Positions 25,410-34,035 are shown, counted from the first letter of the stretch. The stretch: 64,000 bases of DNA from Candidatus Rubrimentiphilum sp. (GCA_035710515.1 DASTDE010000001.1:806001-870000), one strand, 5' to 3'. The notes: generated by a model not told the origin, from the sequence alone. Numbers and translations: made by a program.

Positions 25410-26503
25410 TGCGGGGCTTGCGGCGGTACAGCCGCCATTTGCTTATTCCCGAAGTCGGCGTCGCCGGACAGGAGCGTTTGGCTTTGTCGCGCGTGCTCTG
25501 CATCGGCGCCGGCGGCTTGGGGTCACCGGCGTTACAGTATTTGGCAGCGGCCGGCGCCGGGCGTCTCGGGATTGTCGATGACGACGTCGTCGACGAAAGC
25601 AATCTTCAGCGCCAGACGCTCTTTAGCACCGCCGACATCGGTGCAAAGAAAGCGGAAGTCGCCGCGCGGCGCGTGCGCGAGCTGAATCCGCTAATCGCGG
25701 CCGACGCGATCCCGGTGCGGTTCGATGCAAGCAACGCGCGGGAGCTGGTGCGGTTGTACGACGTCGTGCTGGATTGCACCGATCGCTTCGAGACGCGCTA
25801 TGCGGTCAACGACGCGTGCTGGCTGGAAAACAAGCCGGACGTCTATGCTTCAATCTTTCGGTTTGACGGACAGGTGAGCGTTTTTTGGCGCGAGCGCGGG
25901 CCGTGTTATCGCTGCTTGTTCGCGCAGTCGCCGCCGGCCGGCAGCGTGCCGACGTGCGCCGAGGGCGGCGTGCTCGGGGTCCTGGCCGGAATAACCGGCG
26001 CATTTCAGGCGAACGAAGCGCTGAAAATTATTCTAGGCATCGGCGAACCGCTCTTCGGGCGCCTGATGCTGATCGATGCGCTGGGCGCGCGCACGCGCGA
26101 CGTCACGTTCGAACGCGATGTGGAATGCGCTTTGTGCGGCGACAACGCCGGTATTTCGGATGTTACGGACGGTGCGCCCGAGAGACAAGCGTCGGAGTTC
26201 GAGGAGATCGACGCCGCCGATTTGGACGAAGCGATGAAGGGCGCGATCTTGTTGGACGTGCGCGAGCCTCACGAAGTGGCCTTCGGCGTTTTGGATGGAG
26301 CGCTGCACGTGCCGGCGTCGGCGCTGCCCGAACGGCTGCACGAGCTCGATTCGGCCAAATCGTATATCGTGGCGTGCCGCGTGGGGCAGAAGTCCGCCTG
26401 GGCGATGCGATTCTTACGCGACGCCGGTTTCCGGCGCACCGTGCATTTGCGCGACGGCTTGCTCGCGTACGCGGCGCGGCATCCGGACTTCGAGTTTTTC
26501 TAG
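25382..26503 (+). CDS. moeB: molybdopterin-synthase adenylyltransferase with rhodanese domain
   Basis: A 373-residue ThiF/MoeB-type enzyme that adenylates the MoaD C terminus, fused to a rhodanese domain. The nucleotide site is GAGGLGSPALQYLAAAG, then DDDVVDESNLQRQ, the zinc cysteines CYRCLF and CALCGD, and CAEGGV. The C-terminal rhodanese (about 275-373) has LLDVREPHEVAFG and the active cysteine in IVACRVGQKS. This is the MoeZ or UBA4-like architecture that can also supply sulfur. It may also serve ThiS-like proteins. Confidence 0.9.
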   Translation: MAERIASPVVRGLRRYSRHLLIPEVGVAGQERLALSRVLCIGAGGLGSPALQYLAAAGAGRLGIVDDDVVDESNLQRQTLFSTADIGAKKAEVAARRVRELNPLIAADAIPVRFDASNARELVRLYDVVLDCTDRFETRYAVNDACWLENKPDVYASIFRFDGQVSVFWRERGPCYRCLFAQSPPAGSVPTCAEGGVLGVLAGITGAFQANEALKIILGIGEPLFGRLMLIDALGARTRDVTFERDVECALCGDNAGISDVTDGAPERQASEFEEIDAADLDEAMKGAILLDVREPHEVAFGVLDGALHVPASALPERLHELDSAKSYIVACRVGQKSAWAMRFLRDAGFRRTVHLRDGLLAYAARHPDFEFF

Positions 26504-27372
26504 AACTTCAGGCGGCCCTCGCCGATCAGGATCGTCTGTCCGCCGACGTCAACGTGCAGATTGTCGCCGGCGCCCTCCAACCGCACGTGCAAGACGCTGC
26601 GCCTTCCAAGCTTCACGCCTTGTTCGCTGACGAACGAGCCGCGCCTTACATCGATGGCGCCATAACGCGCGAGGTACGCAAAGAGCGGGCCCGTCGCGCT
26701 GCCCGTGGCCGGGTCTTCACCGATGCCGCTCATCGGCGCAAACATTCTGGCGTACGTTCCCCGATCCGTCACGGCGAAGACGAAGATCCCGACGATCTCC
26801 CAATCGACCGATGCATCGAGACGGGTTGCTTGAAAAGCGGCACGATCGACGGTTTGCGGATCGTTGAGCGCAATGTAGAGAAAAGGACTGCCGGCGGAAA
26901 GGATCTGTGGCGGCAGTTTTTCGTCGAGGTCTTCCGGCGTTACGCTGATTGCCGCCGCACAGCGTTCGCGATCGATCTCTTCCAGGAACGTCACGGGCGG
27001 CGTCCGCAGCCACGCGAAGCACGCGCCGTTTTGACGCTCGATCCGCACGGCGACATCGCCGACGCGTTCGCCCAGCGCGAACTCCGTTTGTCCGGGCGGA
27101 ACCCATTTGAGCACTTCAGCGATCGCGAAGGTCGCGCCCACCGTCGGGTGTCCGGCGAACGGTATCTCGCGCCCCGGCGTAAAGATGCGCAACTCGGCCG
27201 GTCTCTTTGGATCGTTGGTGCGCTTTAAGAAGACGGTCTCGGCGATGTTGAGTTCGTTGGCCACGCGCTGCATCGCCGCATCGGGCAGGTGCTGCGAAGC
27301 GACTGCCAGCTGGTTCCCGGTAAACGGCTCCTCGGCGAAAACATCAAAGAGTAGATATGAGATCTCGGTCAT
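26500..27372 (-). CDS. PhzF-family isomerase
   Basis: A 290-residue protein of the PhzF/diaminopimelate-epimerase-like fold. It has LLFDVFAEEPFTGNQLAV at the N terminus with the conserved glutamate region (NIAETVFL), FAGHPTVGA and the second-domain FAPMSGIGEDPATGSATG. These enzymes isomerise small compounds, and most are of unknown substrate. The frame extends to 27744, but homology begins at the ATG at 27372, 18 bases from the divergent aldo/keto reductase start. Confidence 0.9.
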   Translation of the reverse strand: MTEISYLLFDVFAEEPFTGNQLAVASQHLPDAAMQRVANELNIAETVFLKRTNDPKRPAELRIFTPGREIPFAGHPTVGATFAIAEVLKWVPPGQTEFALGERVGDVAVRIERQNGACFAWLRTPPVTFLEEIDRERCAAAISVTPEDLDEKLPPQILSAGSPFLYIALNDPQTVDRAAFQATRLDASVDWEIVGIFVFAVTDRGTYARMFAPMSGIGEDPATGSATGPLFAYLARYGAIDVRRGSFVSEQGVKLGRRSVLHVRLEGAGDNLHVDVGGQTILIGEGRLKF

Positions 27373-27390
27373 GACGAGAAGCTTCCGCCG

Positions 27391-28239
27391 GTGACGCGGA
27401 AACCTTTTGGCCAAACGGCCGTTGCTGTGCCGGTTATCGGGCAAGGCACGTGGGACATTCCCGAGAGCGGGCACCGGCGGGCCGAGGCGATGCGCGCGCT
27501 GCGCCGTGGAGTCGAGCTGGGCATGACTCATATCGACACCGCGGAGATGTACGGCGCCGGGGCCGCCGAGGAGATCGTCGGCGAGGCGCTGGCAGCCGTT
27601 CCGCGCGACTCGCTTTTTATCACGACCAAAGTTCTTCCCGAGAACGCTACATATAAAGGAACGATCGCGGCCTTGGAGCGTTCGTTGAAGCGGCTGCGCA
27701 TGGAGTACGTCGACCTGTACTTGCTGCACTGGGCCGGTTCGCATCCGCTCGCCGAAACGATGCGCGCGTTAGAGGATCTCGTTCATCAGGGAAAGACGCG
27801 TTTCATCGGCGTCAGCAATTTTGATGTAGACGAAGTGCGTGAAGCCGAGTCGCACCTGCGCAAGGTTAAACTCGCATCCAACCAAGTGCTCTACCACCTG
27901 GCCGAGCGCGGCCCCGAAGTGAACCTGCTGCCCTACTGCCGCGAGCGCGGGATCGCGCTTGTCGCGTACACGCCGTTTGGCCGCGGGCGCGTGCTGGGTC
28001 CGGACTCGCCGGGAAAACCGGAGCTCGAACGCATTGCAAACAAACACGGAAAAACCGCGCGGCAGGTGGCGCTGAACGCATTAACTCGCGACGCCGCCGT
28101 CTTCACAATTCCCAAAGCTGCAACCGTTGCGCACGTCGAGGAAAACGCCGGCGCCGCGGGGTGGGAGATGGACGCGGAAGACGTGGCGGCGATCGACGCC
28201 GCCTTTCCCGTAGTCGAAGGTCCCCTTGCAACGTTGTGA
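27391..28239 (+). CDS. aldo/keto reductase
   Basis: A 282-residue NADPH-dependent reductase. The catalytic tetrad is visible: Asp and Tyr in THIDTAEMYGAG, Lys in ITTKV and His in LYLLHW. The cofactor loop has a VALNALTRD and FTIPKAAT segment near the C terminus. GTG start. It overlaps queG by 14 bases. The substrate is unknown. Confidence 0.9.
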   Translation: MTRKPFGQTAVAVPVIGQGTWDIPESGHRRAEAMRALRRGVELGMTHIDTAEMYGAGAAEEIVGEALAAVPRDSLFITTKVLPENATYKGTIAALERSLKRLRMEYVDLYLLHWAGSHPLAETMRALEDLVHQGKTRFIGVSNFDVDEVREAESHLRKVKLASNQVLYHLAERGPEVNLLPYCRERGIALVAYTPFGRGRVLGPDSPGKPELERIANKHGKTARQVALNALTRDAAVFTIPKAATVAHVEENAGAAGWEMDAEDVAAIDAAFPVVEGPLATL

Positions 28240-29407
28240 TCCGGCCGCGATTAAAAAGCTCGCGCGAGAGAAGGCGCTGGAGCTTGGCGCGTCCGATGTG
28301 CGCGTAGCCTCTGCTCATGATGGCGGCGCTGTTCGCGCGTCGTTGCGCGAGTCGTTTGCGCGCGGCGACCTCGCAACTTGGCCGTACGACGACGAGTATG
28401 CGCGCAAGGCGGCCGATCCGTCGCACGTGCTGCCCGACGCGCGCAGCGTGATCTGCATCGCGGTGTCCTACGGTGGCGATACGCCTGAAGTTCACCCTCT
28501 CGAAGGGCGAGTTTCAAACTACGCGTGGTCCGCGGATTACCACCAACGCGTGAAGTCGCTCCTGCGCGAGGTCGCAGCCCAAATCGACGCAGCCGCCGGT
28601 GCGCCGGTTACGGCGATTGCCTGCGACACCAAACCGATCGCCGAGCGCGCCTTCGCGGCGCGCGCCGGCCTGGGCTGGATTGGAAAGCACACCAATCTCA
28701 TATCGCCTCGCTTTGGTTCGTTCGTCTTCCTCGGCGAGATCGTTACGAAACTCGAGCTGCCGCCGGATTCGCCGCTGAAAAAAACGTGCGGCTCATGCAC
28801 GCGCTGCATTCCGGCGTGCCCCACGGGCGCGCTCCGCGGCGACTACACGATCGATGCGACGCGCTGCATCGCCGATTTAACGCAACGCACGGACGCGATT
28901 CCGCGCGATATGCGGCCACTGATTGGCACGTGGGTCTGGGGCTGCGATCTCTGTCAACTCGCATGCCCTCCGAATGTCATCCTGAGCTTGTCGAAGGACC
29001 CTGAGCACGGCGCGGTAAGCGCCGCTGACGAGGGGACGCACATAGCGCAGCCATCCAAAGAAACCTCGACTCCGGAACTCGTTCGCTTGCTGCATTTGCG
29101 CAGCAGTGAGTTTAAACGACACTACGCTCGCTCGGCGATGGGCTGGCGCGGTGGTGCGATATTGCGGCGCAACGCCGCCGTCGCGCTCGGAAATGCACTG
29201 GATCGAGCCGCAGTCCCGGCGCTCGCGCGATCGTTGGAAGAGGACCCGCACGCGCTCGTGCGCGCTCACGCCGCGTGGGCGCTCGGACGCATCGGTTCGC
29301 CCGCTGCGATCCAGGCGCTGCAGCTCCGCCACGATTCGGAGGCCGATCCATCGGTACGCGAAGAGATTGAATCGGCGCTGGAACCGTTCGCTATCGCCGG
29401 GCGTTAA
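28226..29407 (+). CDS. queG: epoxyqueuosine reductase with C-terminal HEAT repeats
   Basis: QueG reduces epoxyqueuosine in tRNA to queuosine using cobalamin and two 4Fe-4S clusters. The clusters are in CGSCTRCIPACP (residues 188-199) with C214, and WGCDLCQLACPP (C240, C243, C247). The catalytic domain ends near 250, and HEAT-like repeats (NAAVALGNAL and AAWALGRIGSPAA) follow. Between them lies NVILSLSKDPEHG, the translation of a dispersed repeat copy. The start is likely the TTG at 28226, the only start in reach of the conserved N terminus. The gene for cobalamin adenosyltransferase is at 51133. Confidence 0.92.
   Translation: MQRCDPAAIKKLAREKALELGASDVRVASAHDGGAVRASLRESFARGDLATWPYDDEYARKAADPSHVLPDARSVICIAVSYGGDTPEVHPLEGRVSNYAWSADYHQRVKSLLREVAAQIDAAAGAPVTAIACDTKPIAERAFAARAGLGWIGKHTNLISPRFGSFVFLGEIVTKLELPPDSPLKKTCGSCTRCIPACPTGALRGDYTIDATRCIADLTQRTDAIPRDMRPLIGTWVWGCDLCQLACPPNVILSLSKDPEHGAVSAADEGTHIAQPSKETSTPELVRLLHLRSSEFKRHYARSAMGWRGGAILRRNAAVALGNALDRAAVPALARSLEEDPHALVRAHAAWALGRIGSPAAIQALQLRHDSEADPSVREEIESALEPFAIAGR
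28976..29036 (+). repeat. dispersed repeat inside queG, sense orientation
   Basis: GTCATCCTGAGCTTGTCGAAGG begins this copy, followed by ACCCTGAGCACGGCGCGG and a GCGCCGCTGACGAGGGG tail. It encodes VILSLSKDP and the following residues (about 251-270), between the cluster-binding domain and the HEAT repeats. The same type of insertion peptide is known from annotated proteins of other bacteria. Confidence 0.85.
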
Positions 29408-29415
29408 GGAGCGGC

Positions 29416-30057
29416 ATGCAGATTTCACGATTTCTCGCCGCCGTCGCCATAGCGGCCACGCTCTTGCTGGGCATGAGCCCAATCAGTCGAGCCGCTGAGC
29501 CCGTCAGCCCCGCGCTTCAGAAGCTCATCGCGTTAAACGATCGCCTCCACAGTTATACTGCGGACGTTCGCGCGGACGTTGTGATGCATTCCTTTCCGTA
29601 CCTCGGCGCGACGCTGACCGGCACGTACTACCACAAAGAGCCGAACAAGAACAAGATCGTCTTCACCGGCGGAGTTCCTCTGATTGCGAACCAGTTCAGC
29701 AACGTCTACCCGCGCGTGGAGAGCCCGTCACGCTGGAACGACGTCTACGCCATTACGGTTGTAAAGGACGACGGGAAGTACACGAGTTTTAAAATGGTGC
29801 CTCGCAATCCGGGCCGTATCGAGCACGTTGATGCCAAAGTTGCGGACCAGTCCGGCGAACTCGCAGAGCTGCGTTGGAACTATACCGGCGGCGGGTACGC
29901 GACGCTGGACCAAAGCTACGGCAAAGTCGGCGCATACTGGCTCGTCACGCATCAAACGGGTCACTTCCAAGACTCCAACTATAACGCGGACGTCACCTCG
30001 ACGTTCAGCAATTTCAAAGTAAACGCCCAGATCCCCGACTCAATCTTCGCGGAGTAG
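29416..30057 (+). CDS. exported LolA-like protein
   Basis: A 213-residue protein with a signal peptide ending SRAAE. The mature part begins LNDRLHSYTADVRADVVM, typical of LolA/LolB-like lipid-binding folds that hold hydrophobic groups, and continues with several beta-strand segments. LolA shuttles lipoproteins to the outer membrane; here only a similar fold is indicated. GGAG lies upstream of the ATG. A palindromic element starts one base after the stop codon. Confidence 0.6.
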   Translation: MQISRFLAAVAIAATLLLGMSPISRAAEPVSPALQKLIALNDRLHSYTADVRADVVMHSFPYLGATLTGTYYHKEPNKNKIVFTGGVPLIANQFSNVYPRVESPSRWNDVYAITVVKDDGKYTSFKMVPRNPGRIEHVDAKVADQSGELAELRWNYTGGGYATLDQSYGKVGAYWLVTHQTGHFQDSNYNADVTSTFSNFKVNAQIPDSIFAE

Positions 30058-30222
30058 GCTCGCTCCGAGAAAGACCCTGCTCCCGAGAACCGCTGGCAAA
30101 ATTACGTCCTGAAATTTTGCCGCTTGACTGCTTTCTCGAGATAACAAAGTTTTGAAGTCGACATCCTGTCGAGCTCGAGAAAGTCAGACATTCTCGGGAG
30201 CAGGGTCTTTCTCGCAGCGAGC
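30058..30222. repeat. 165-bp element of nested palindromes upstream of moaA
   Basis: Outer arms 30058-30089 and 30191-30222 are inverted and match at 31 of 32 bases. Inside are hairpin 1 at 30095-30121 (9-bp stem GGCAAAATT/AATTTTGCC, 9-base loop) and hairpin 2 with arms 30131-30140 and 30174-30183, which encloses a third perfect 6-bp hairpin at 30158-30172 with a 3-base loop. The whole could fold as a multi-branch cloverleaf in DNA or RNA. Only this copy is in the window. It may be a MITE-like element, a structured RNA or a strong terminator/leader for moaA. Confidence 0.85.
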
Positions 30223-30231
30223 TTCCGGGGA

Positions 30232-30255
30232 CAGGTCGGCCGCCGGGGAGGCCTG
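30232..30255 (+). promoter_or_regulatory. GC-rich hairpin over the purine-rich stretch before moaA
   Basis: CAGGTC at 30232-30237 can pair with GGCCTG at 30250-30255 (with one G-U pair), enclosing GGCCGCCGGGG. GGGGAGG at 30245-30251, the only Shine-Dalgarno-like sequence upstream of the GTG at 30268, is mostly inside this hairpin and is rather far from the start. It may limit moaA translation together with the palindromic element above it (inference). Confidence 0.4.
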
Positions 30256-30267
30256 AATCCACTGGAT

Positions 30268-31284
30268 GTGGCCCTGACGACCATCGATCTGACGCGCGCG
30301 CCGCTGGCCGATCAATTTAACCGTCCAATCACGTACCTGCGTATCTCGGTTACGGACAAGTGCAACTTGCGCTGCATCTATTGCATGCCCGAGAGCGGTT
30401 TGCCGTGGCTGCCGAAGTCAGAGATCCTTACGTACGAAGAGATCGAGGAGATCGTGCGAGCCGCCGCATCGGCGGGCGTTCGCAGCGTACGGCTGTCGGG
30501 CGGCGAGCCGCTGATTCGCCGCGACCTGCACGGCTTGGTATCAGCTATCAATGCGATCGACGGTATCGAAGACATCTCGCTTTCGACGAATGGACTGCTG
30601 CTCGCCGATCAGATCGAAGAGTTGGTCGCCGCAGGTTTGCGCCGCGTGAACGTGTCGCTCGATACGCTGCGTCCCGAACGATTCGAACAGATCGCGCGCC
30701 GGCCGGGTTTGGATCGCGTTCTTGCGGGAATTGACGCCGCGATCGCTCGCGGTTTGGCGCCCGTTAAAATCAACGTCGTCGTCATGCGCGGGCAAAACGA
30801 CGACGAAATTGCAGACCTTGCGGAGTGGACCAAACGGCAATCCGTGTACGTGCGGTTTATCGAAGTCATGCCGGTTCACGAGAACCTCGGCGTGCAGCGC
30901 GATTCCTATGTGAGTTCGGATGAAATCTTAGAGCGCATGCGATCCATCGGCGATCTGCAACCCGTTATCGGTCCGGGCGGAAACGGGCCTGCGCGCTATT
31001 TCGCCTTTGACGGAGCTCCGGGTGCGGTCGGCGTCATCAGCCCGCTGTCGCATGATTATTGCGAGCGGTGCAACCGCGTGCGCCTAACGGCCGACGGACG
31101 ACTGCGATTATGTCTCTTCGGCGATCAGGACATCGATTTGCGCGCGCCCGTACGCAATGGCGCCTCGACCGGCGACCTCGTCGAGATTTTGCGCTCGGCG
31201 ATGCTGATCAAGCCCGAGCGCCATCACTTGCGCCTAGGCGAGACCTCCTCTCGCATGCGGGCCTTCTCCGAAATCGGCGGCTGA
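30268..31284 (+). CDS. moaA: GTP 3',8-cyclase MoaA
   Basis: MoaA is a radical SAM enzyme that starts molybdenum cofactor synthesis from GTP. The 338-residue protein has the SAM cluster motif CNLRCIYC (C near 32, 36, 39), GGEPLIRRDL, LSTNGLLLADQ and the C-terminal second-cluster cysteines in HDYCERCNRVRLTADGRLRLCLF. The terminal GG tail of active MoaA is visible (EIGG). GTG start. The other cofactor genes moaD, moaE and moeB are 4-7 kb upstream on the same strand; moaC was not found here. Confidence 0.95.
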   Translation: MALTTIDLTRAPLADQFNRPITYLRISVTDKCNLRCIYCMPESGLPWLPKSEILTYEEIEEIVRAAASAGVRSVRLSGGEPLIRRDLHGLVSAINAIDGIEDISLSTNGLLLADQIEELVAAGLRRVNVSLDTLRPERFEQIARRPGLDRVLAGIDAAIARGLAPVKINVVVMRGQNDDEIADLAEWTKRQSVYVRFIEVMPVHENLGVQRDSYVSSDEILERMRSIGDLQPVIGPGGNGPARYFAFDGAPGAVGVISPLSHDYCERCNRVRLTADGRLRLCLFGDQDIDLRAPVRNGASTGDLVEILRSAMLIKPERHHLRLGETSSRMRAFSEIGG

Positions 31285-32388
31285 CTAGGGCGTCGCCATG
31301 GCTGCTGCGCTCTTGACGATATAGTCGATTGCGCCGCCATTCCAGTCAAAGACTGTAAAATGATTCGCGCCCGGCGCGAAATCAAATTCCGCGTCACTGC
31401 CGAGCCCAACGAGTTCTTTCTGAAGCAACACGACGGGACGATTCAAATGAAACTGATCGCCCGTTCCAACGATGATGTGTAATTTGCCGCGCAGTTTTGG
31501 CTCGAGGTCGCTCCAATTGCTGCGCAGGATCTGCGCTATGTCATAGTGGTCTTCCCAATATTGGGCGACGGCCGGATCGATAACGCCTGTGCTCCGATTA
31601 AAGAGCGGCAGCGGTTTCCCGTCCTGCCCGCGAGGGCTGAAGACCGCATCAAACGATTCGTACTGTTTTTTCTCCCAGCCGGGTCCCGTCACAAAATGCC
31701 GAAGAGATTGACCGTCGAGCTCGTAGTCGTGGCCGGCCGCGTCGACGAAGAAATTCTGGGAAGGCGTGCGCGTAATATCGGGCCCCAGAAAGTCATGAAA
31801 ATCCACCGGATCGGGCGATATAGACCACTCTGCGCCAAACATGTCGGGATACTTCACTTGCAGCCAGAGTGCAGACCAGCCGCCGGATGAGTGACCGCCG
31901 ACAAAACGGTCCTTTGCGTCTCCGATCGCACGAAAGTACGCTTCGGTCGTCGGAATGAACTCGGTTGTGAGCGCAGCGCCCCACGGTCCGTTGTTAGCCG
32001 AATCCGCGAACTCCTGATGACCCTCGTTGAACATGCCATCCAAGAAAACAATAATGAATTCACGATGCAGCCGGCGCATCGGCCGCTGCCAATCCGCCTC
32101 GGTGGCGTAGTCGAGTTGGCCGGTACCGCCGAAGCCTTGAATCCAATAGAACACCGGATAGCGCTTTTGCGGCTCCTTATAATATGAATCCGGCAGAAGA
32201 ATGTACGCGCTGACGGAGACGGTCTGACCCCAAAATGCACTTAATAGGGGACTCTTCATCGAGGCGTTGAGGTATTGGGGCTCCTTCGAGGCCGCCCCCG
32301 AAAGGGTTGCGGACAACAGAAAAACGGCGGTGGCCAAGACGGTCAACGCCAAGGAGCCCGGTATCGCCGCAGCAGCCGCCCGCCTCAT
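31285..32388 (-). CDS. exported esterase, alpha/beta hydrolase fold
   Basis: A 367-residue protein with an N-terminal hydrophobic signal (about 10-32). The mature part is an esterase D-like alpha/beta fold with the nucleophile motif GGHSSGGWSALWL, YPVFYWIQGFGG and the catalytic His in GANHFTVFDWN. Such enzymes hydrolyse feruloyl, mycolyl or other esters. Its stop codon abuts the moaA stop, and it diverges from the sigma factor gene. Confidence 0.85.
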   Translation of the reverse strand: MRRAAAAAIPGSLALTVLATAVFLLSATLSGAASKEPQYLNASMKSPLLSAFWGQTVSVSAYILLPDSYYKEPQKRYPVFYWIQGFGGTGQLDYATEADWQRPMRRLHREFIIVFLDGMFNEGHQEFADSANNGPWGAALTTEFIPTTEAYFRAIGDAKDRFVGGHSSGGWSALWLQVKYPDMFGAEWSISPDPVDFHDFLGPDITRTPSQNFFVDAAGHDYELDGQSLRHFVTGPGWEKKQYESFDAVFSPRGQDGKPLPLFNRSTGVIDPAVAQYWEDHYDIAQILRSNWSDLEPKLRGKLHIIVGTGDQFHLNRPVVLLQKELVGLGSDAEFDFAPGANHFTVFDWNGGAIDYIVKSAAAMATP

Positions 32389-32494
32389 CGGGTTAGTCTA
32401 CCCGAACTATAACTTCAATCCCGGCCAATGGGCCAAAAGAAGCCGGTCACAACGGGGCGAAGCGGTACGTTACCTGCCAAAGGGGGCCCTGGAC

Positions 32495-33013
32495 ATGGAG
32501 CAGGTCTACCTCGTCACCGGCACGTCGGCCGCGCAGAGCCGAGTTGAAGCGCTCGTTCGCGAGCACCAGACGAAACTCGCACGGTACGTGCGCCGGATGG
32601 TCGGAGATGCGGACGTCGCGCTCGACATCGCACAGGACGTCTTTTTCAGTGCGTACCGCACACTCCAAAGAGAACCCGAACGCCCGTTAACGGCGGGCTG
32701 GCTCTACAAGACCGCGACGAATACGGCCATCTCCTATCTGCGCCGGAAGAAGATCCTGCGCTTCGTGTCCCTCGATCGGGATCACGACGTTCATTCGCTG
32801 CGGATCGACGAACGCAGCACGGCCTCGATGGATCTGCAAGCGGCCATGGCCCGCCTGCCGGCGGAACAAGCCGCCGCGATCATGTTGACTAGTTATGCCG
32901 GGTACTCGTCGCAGGAAGCTGCGGCGATTCTCGGGACGAGCGCGGACGCCGTCCGCCAGCGCGTTTGCCGCGCGCTGCGAACGCTGCGCCTCGTCATGAC
33001 GGAGAAAGTGTGA
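32495..33013 (+). CDS. ECF-type RNA polymerase sigma factor
   Basis: A 172-residue sigma factor of the extracytoplasmic function group. Region 2 has DIAQDVFFSAYRTL and the region 2.4 stretch WLYKTATNTAISYLRRKK. Region 4 ends with AAAILGTSADAVRQRVCRALRTLR, a typical helix-turn-helix. The ATG has AAAGGGGG nearby upstream. It overlaps the downstream anti-sigma gene by GTGA, as sigma/anti-sigma pairs often do. Target promoters cannot be read. Confidence 0.92.
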   Translation: MEQVYLVTGTSAAQSRVEALVREHQTKLARYVRRMVGDADVALDIAQDVFFSAYRTLQREPERPLTAGWLYKTATNTAISYLRRKKILRFVSLDRDHDVHSLRIDERSTASMDLQAAMARLPAEQAAAIMLTSYAGYSSQEAAAILGTSADAVRQRVCRALRTLRLVMTEKV

Positions 33014-34035
33014 GGGAAAGACTGCACAAGGAAATCGAGTCGCTGGCCGGCGCCATTGCGCTCGGCGAAGCGACCGACGCCGACCGGCGCGCGTACCGCG
33101 AGCATATTGCAAGCTGCGCGGACTGTTTGAGCGAGCTCGGCGGCGAGCACGAACTCGCCCGCACTGCCGCGGCCGTCGGCGCCGCGCGCGACACCGAAGT
33201 TTGGGAGCCGCAGCTCGGGAACCTGTTCGAGCGCCGTTCGCGCCGCCCGTCGCAAGTCGTTCGCTTTGCGGCCGCTTTTGCGGTGACGTTCGCAGGCGCA
33301 GCCACGGCGCTGCATTTCTTCACCGTTCGCTCCGCCGCGGCGCCGGACGTACAGCAGCCGGTCATGACCGCCGTCGCGGGCACCACAGTGAAACCGTCGA
33401 ATGCGCACGCGCCCGCGCAGCAAAATCAACGCAGGCTCGGCGTGTACCATAACGTCGTGCTCATCGCGCGCGCACCGGTTGCCCTGCCATATCCGTCGCG
33501 CCCGGTCGATCCGCAAATCGGCGCGAAGGCGCCGGAGATTGCCGCCGTTACGGTCTATCCGCAGACCGCGCCGGCGCCCAAACATTCTTCGAAATCTTCT
33601 GCGCCGAACGTTCCGCTGTGGCGCACCGTATCGCGCATGACGACGACAGCACTAACGGAAACTGCACCGCAAAGAGTGAGCAGCGCCGAGTCGCTGGCGA
33701 TCGGCACATTCCACGCCTCGACGTACGAAGCTGCGCCTATCGGCGGCGAAACCGCCATCAGCCCGCAGCCGCCCATGATTGCATATGCCGAAGGTGCGGA
33801 AGGCACGACGGCTTTTGAAGTTCTCGTCGACGAGCGCGGCTTGCCGACGAAGTGCATCATCACCAAACCCGCGGGATACCGTTTTCTGGACGACGCCGTC
33901 TGCAAAGCCGCGATGAAGGCTCGCTTCTCGCCGAAGACGATCGAGGGACGCGCGGTTCCGGGCGTCTATCGCGACGCATTCACCTTCCGCGTCAGCACCG
34001 CCGCGAGCGACGGGCTTCCCAAGCCGATCCACTAG
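33010..34035 (+). CDS. zinc-finger anti-sigma factor fused to a TonB C-terminal domain
   Basis: A 341-residue membrane protein. The N-terminal domain has the anti-sigma zinc motif HIASCADC (H32, C36, C39), then a transmembrane helix near residues 85-105. A long proline- and alanine-rich periplasmic linker follows, and a TonB-like C-terminal domain (about 262-335: FEVLVDERGLPTKCIITKPAG, LDDAVCKAAMKARFSP and DAFTFRV). The zinc finger would hold the ECF sigma factor until an outside signal acts. TonB-type domains contact outer-membrane partners, so this fusion may sense envelope or cell-surface status (inference). Confidence 0.82.
   Translation: MRERLHKEIESLAGAIALGEATDADRRAYREHIASCADCLSELGGEHELARTAAAVGAARDTEVWEPQLGNLFERRSRRPSQVVRFAAAFAVTFAGAATALHFFTVRSAAAPDVQQPVMTAVAGTTVKPSNAHAPAQQNQRRLGVYHNVVLIARAPVALPYPSRPVDPQIGAKAPEIAAVTVYPQTAPAPKHSSKSSAPNVPLWRTVSRMTTTALTETAPQRVSSAESLAIGTFHASTYEAAPIGGETAISPQPPMIAYAEGAEGTTAFEVLVDERGLPTKCIITKPAGYRFLDDAVCKAAMKARFSPKTIEGRAVPGVYRDAFTFRVSTAASDGLPKPIH

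Noticed and set aside
25885-27228. A 447-residue plus-strand frame
   Set aside because: Shadow of moeB and antisense PhzF; no domain motifs.
30058-30222. Simple rho-independent terminator
   Set aside because: The structure is far larger, branched and has no T run at its end; termination may still occur but does not explain the nested arms.
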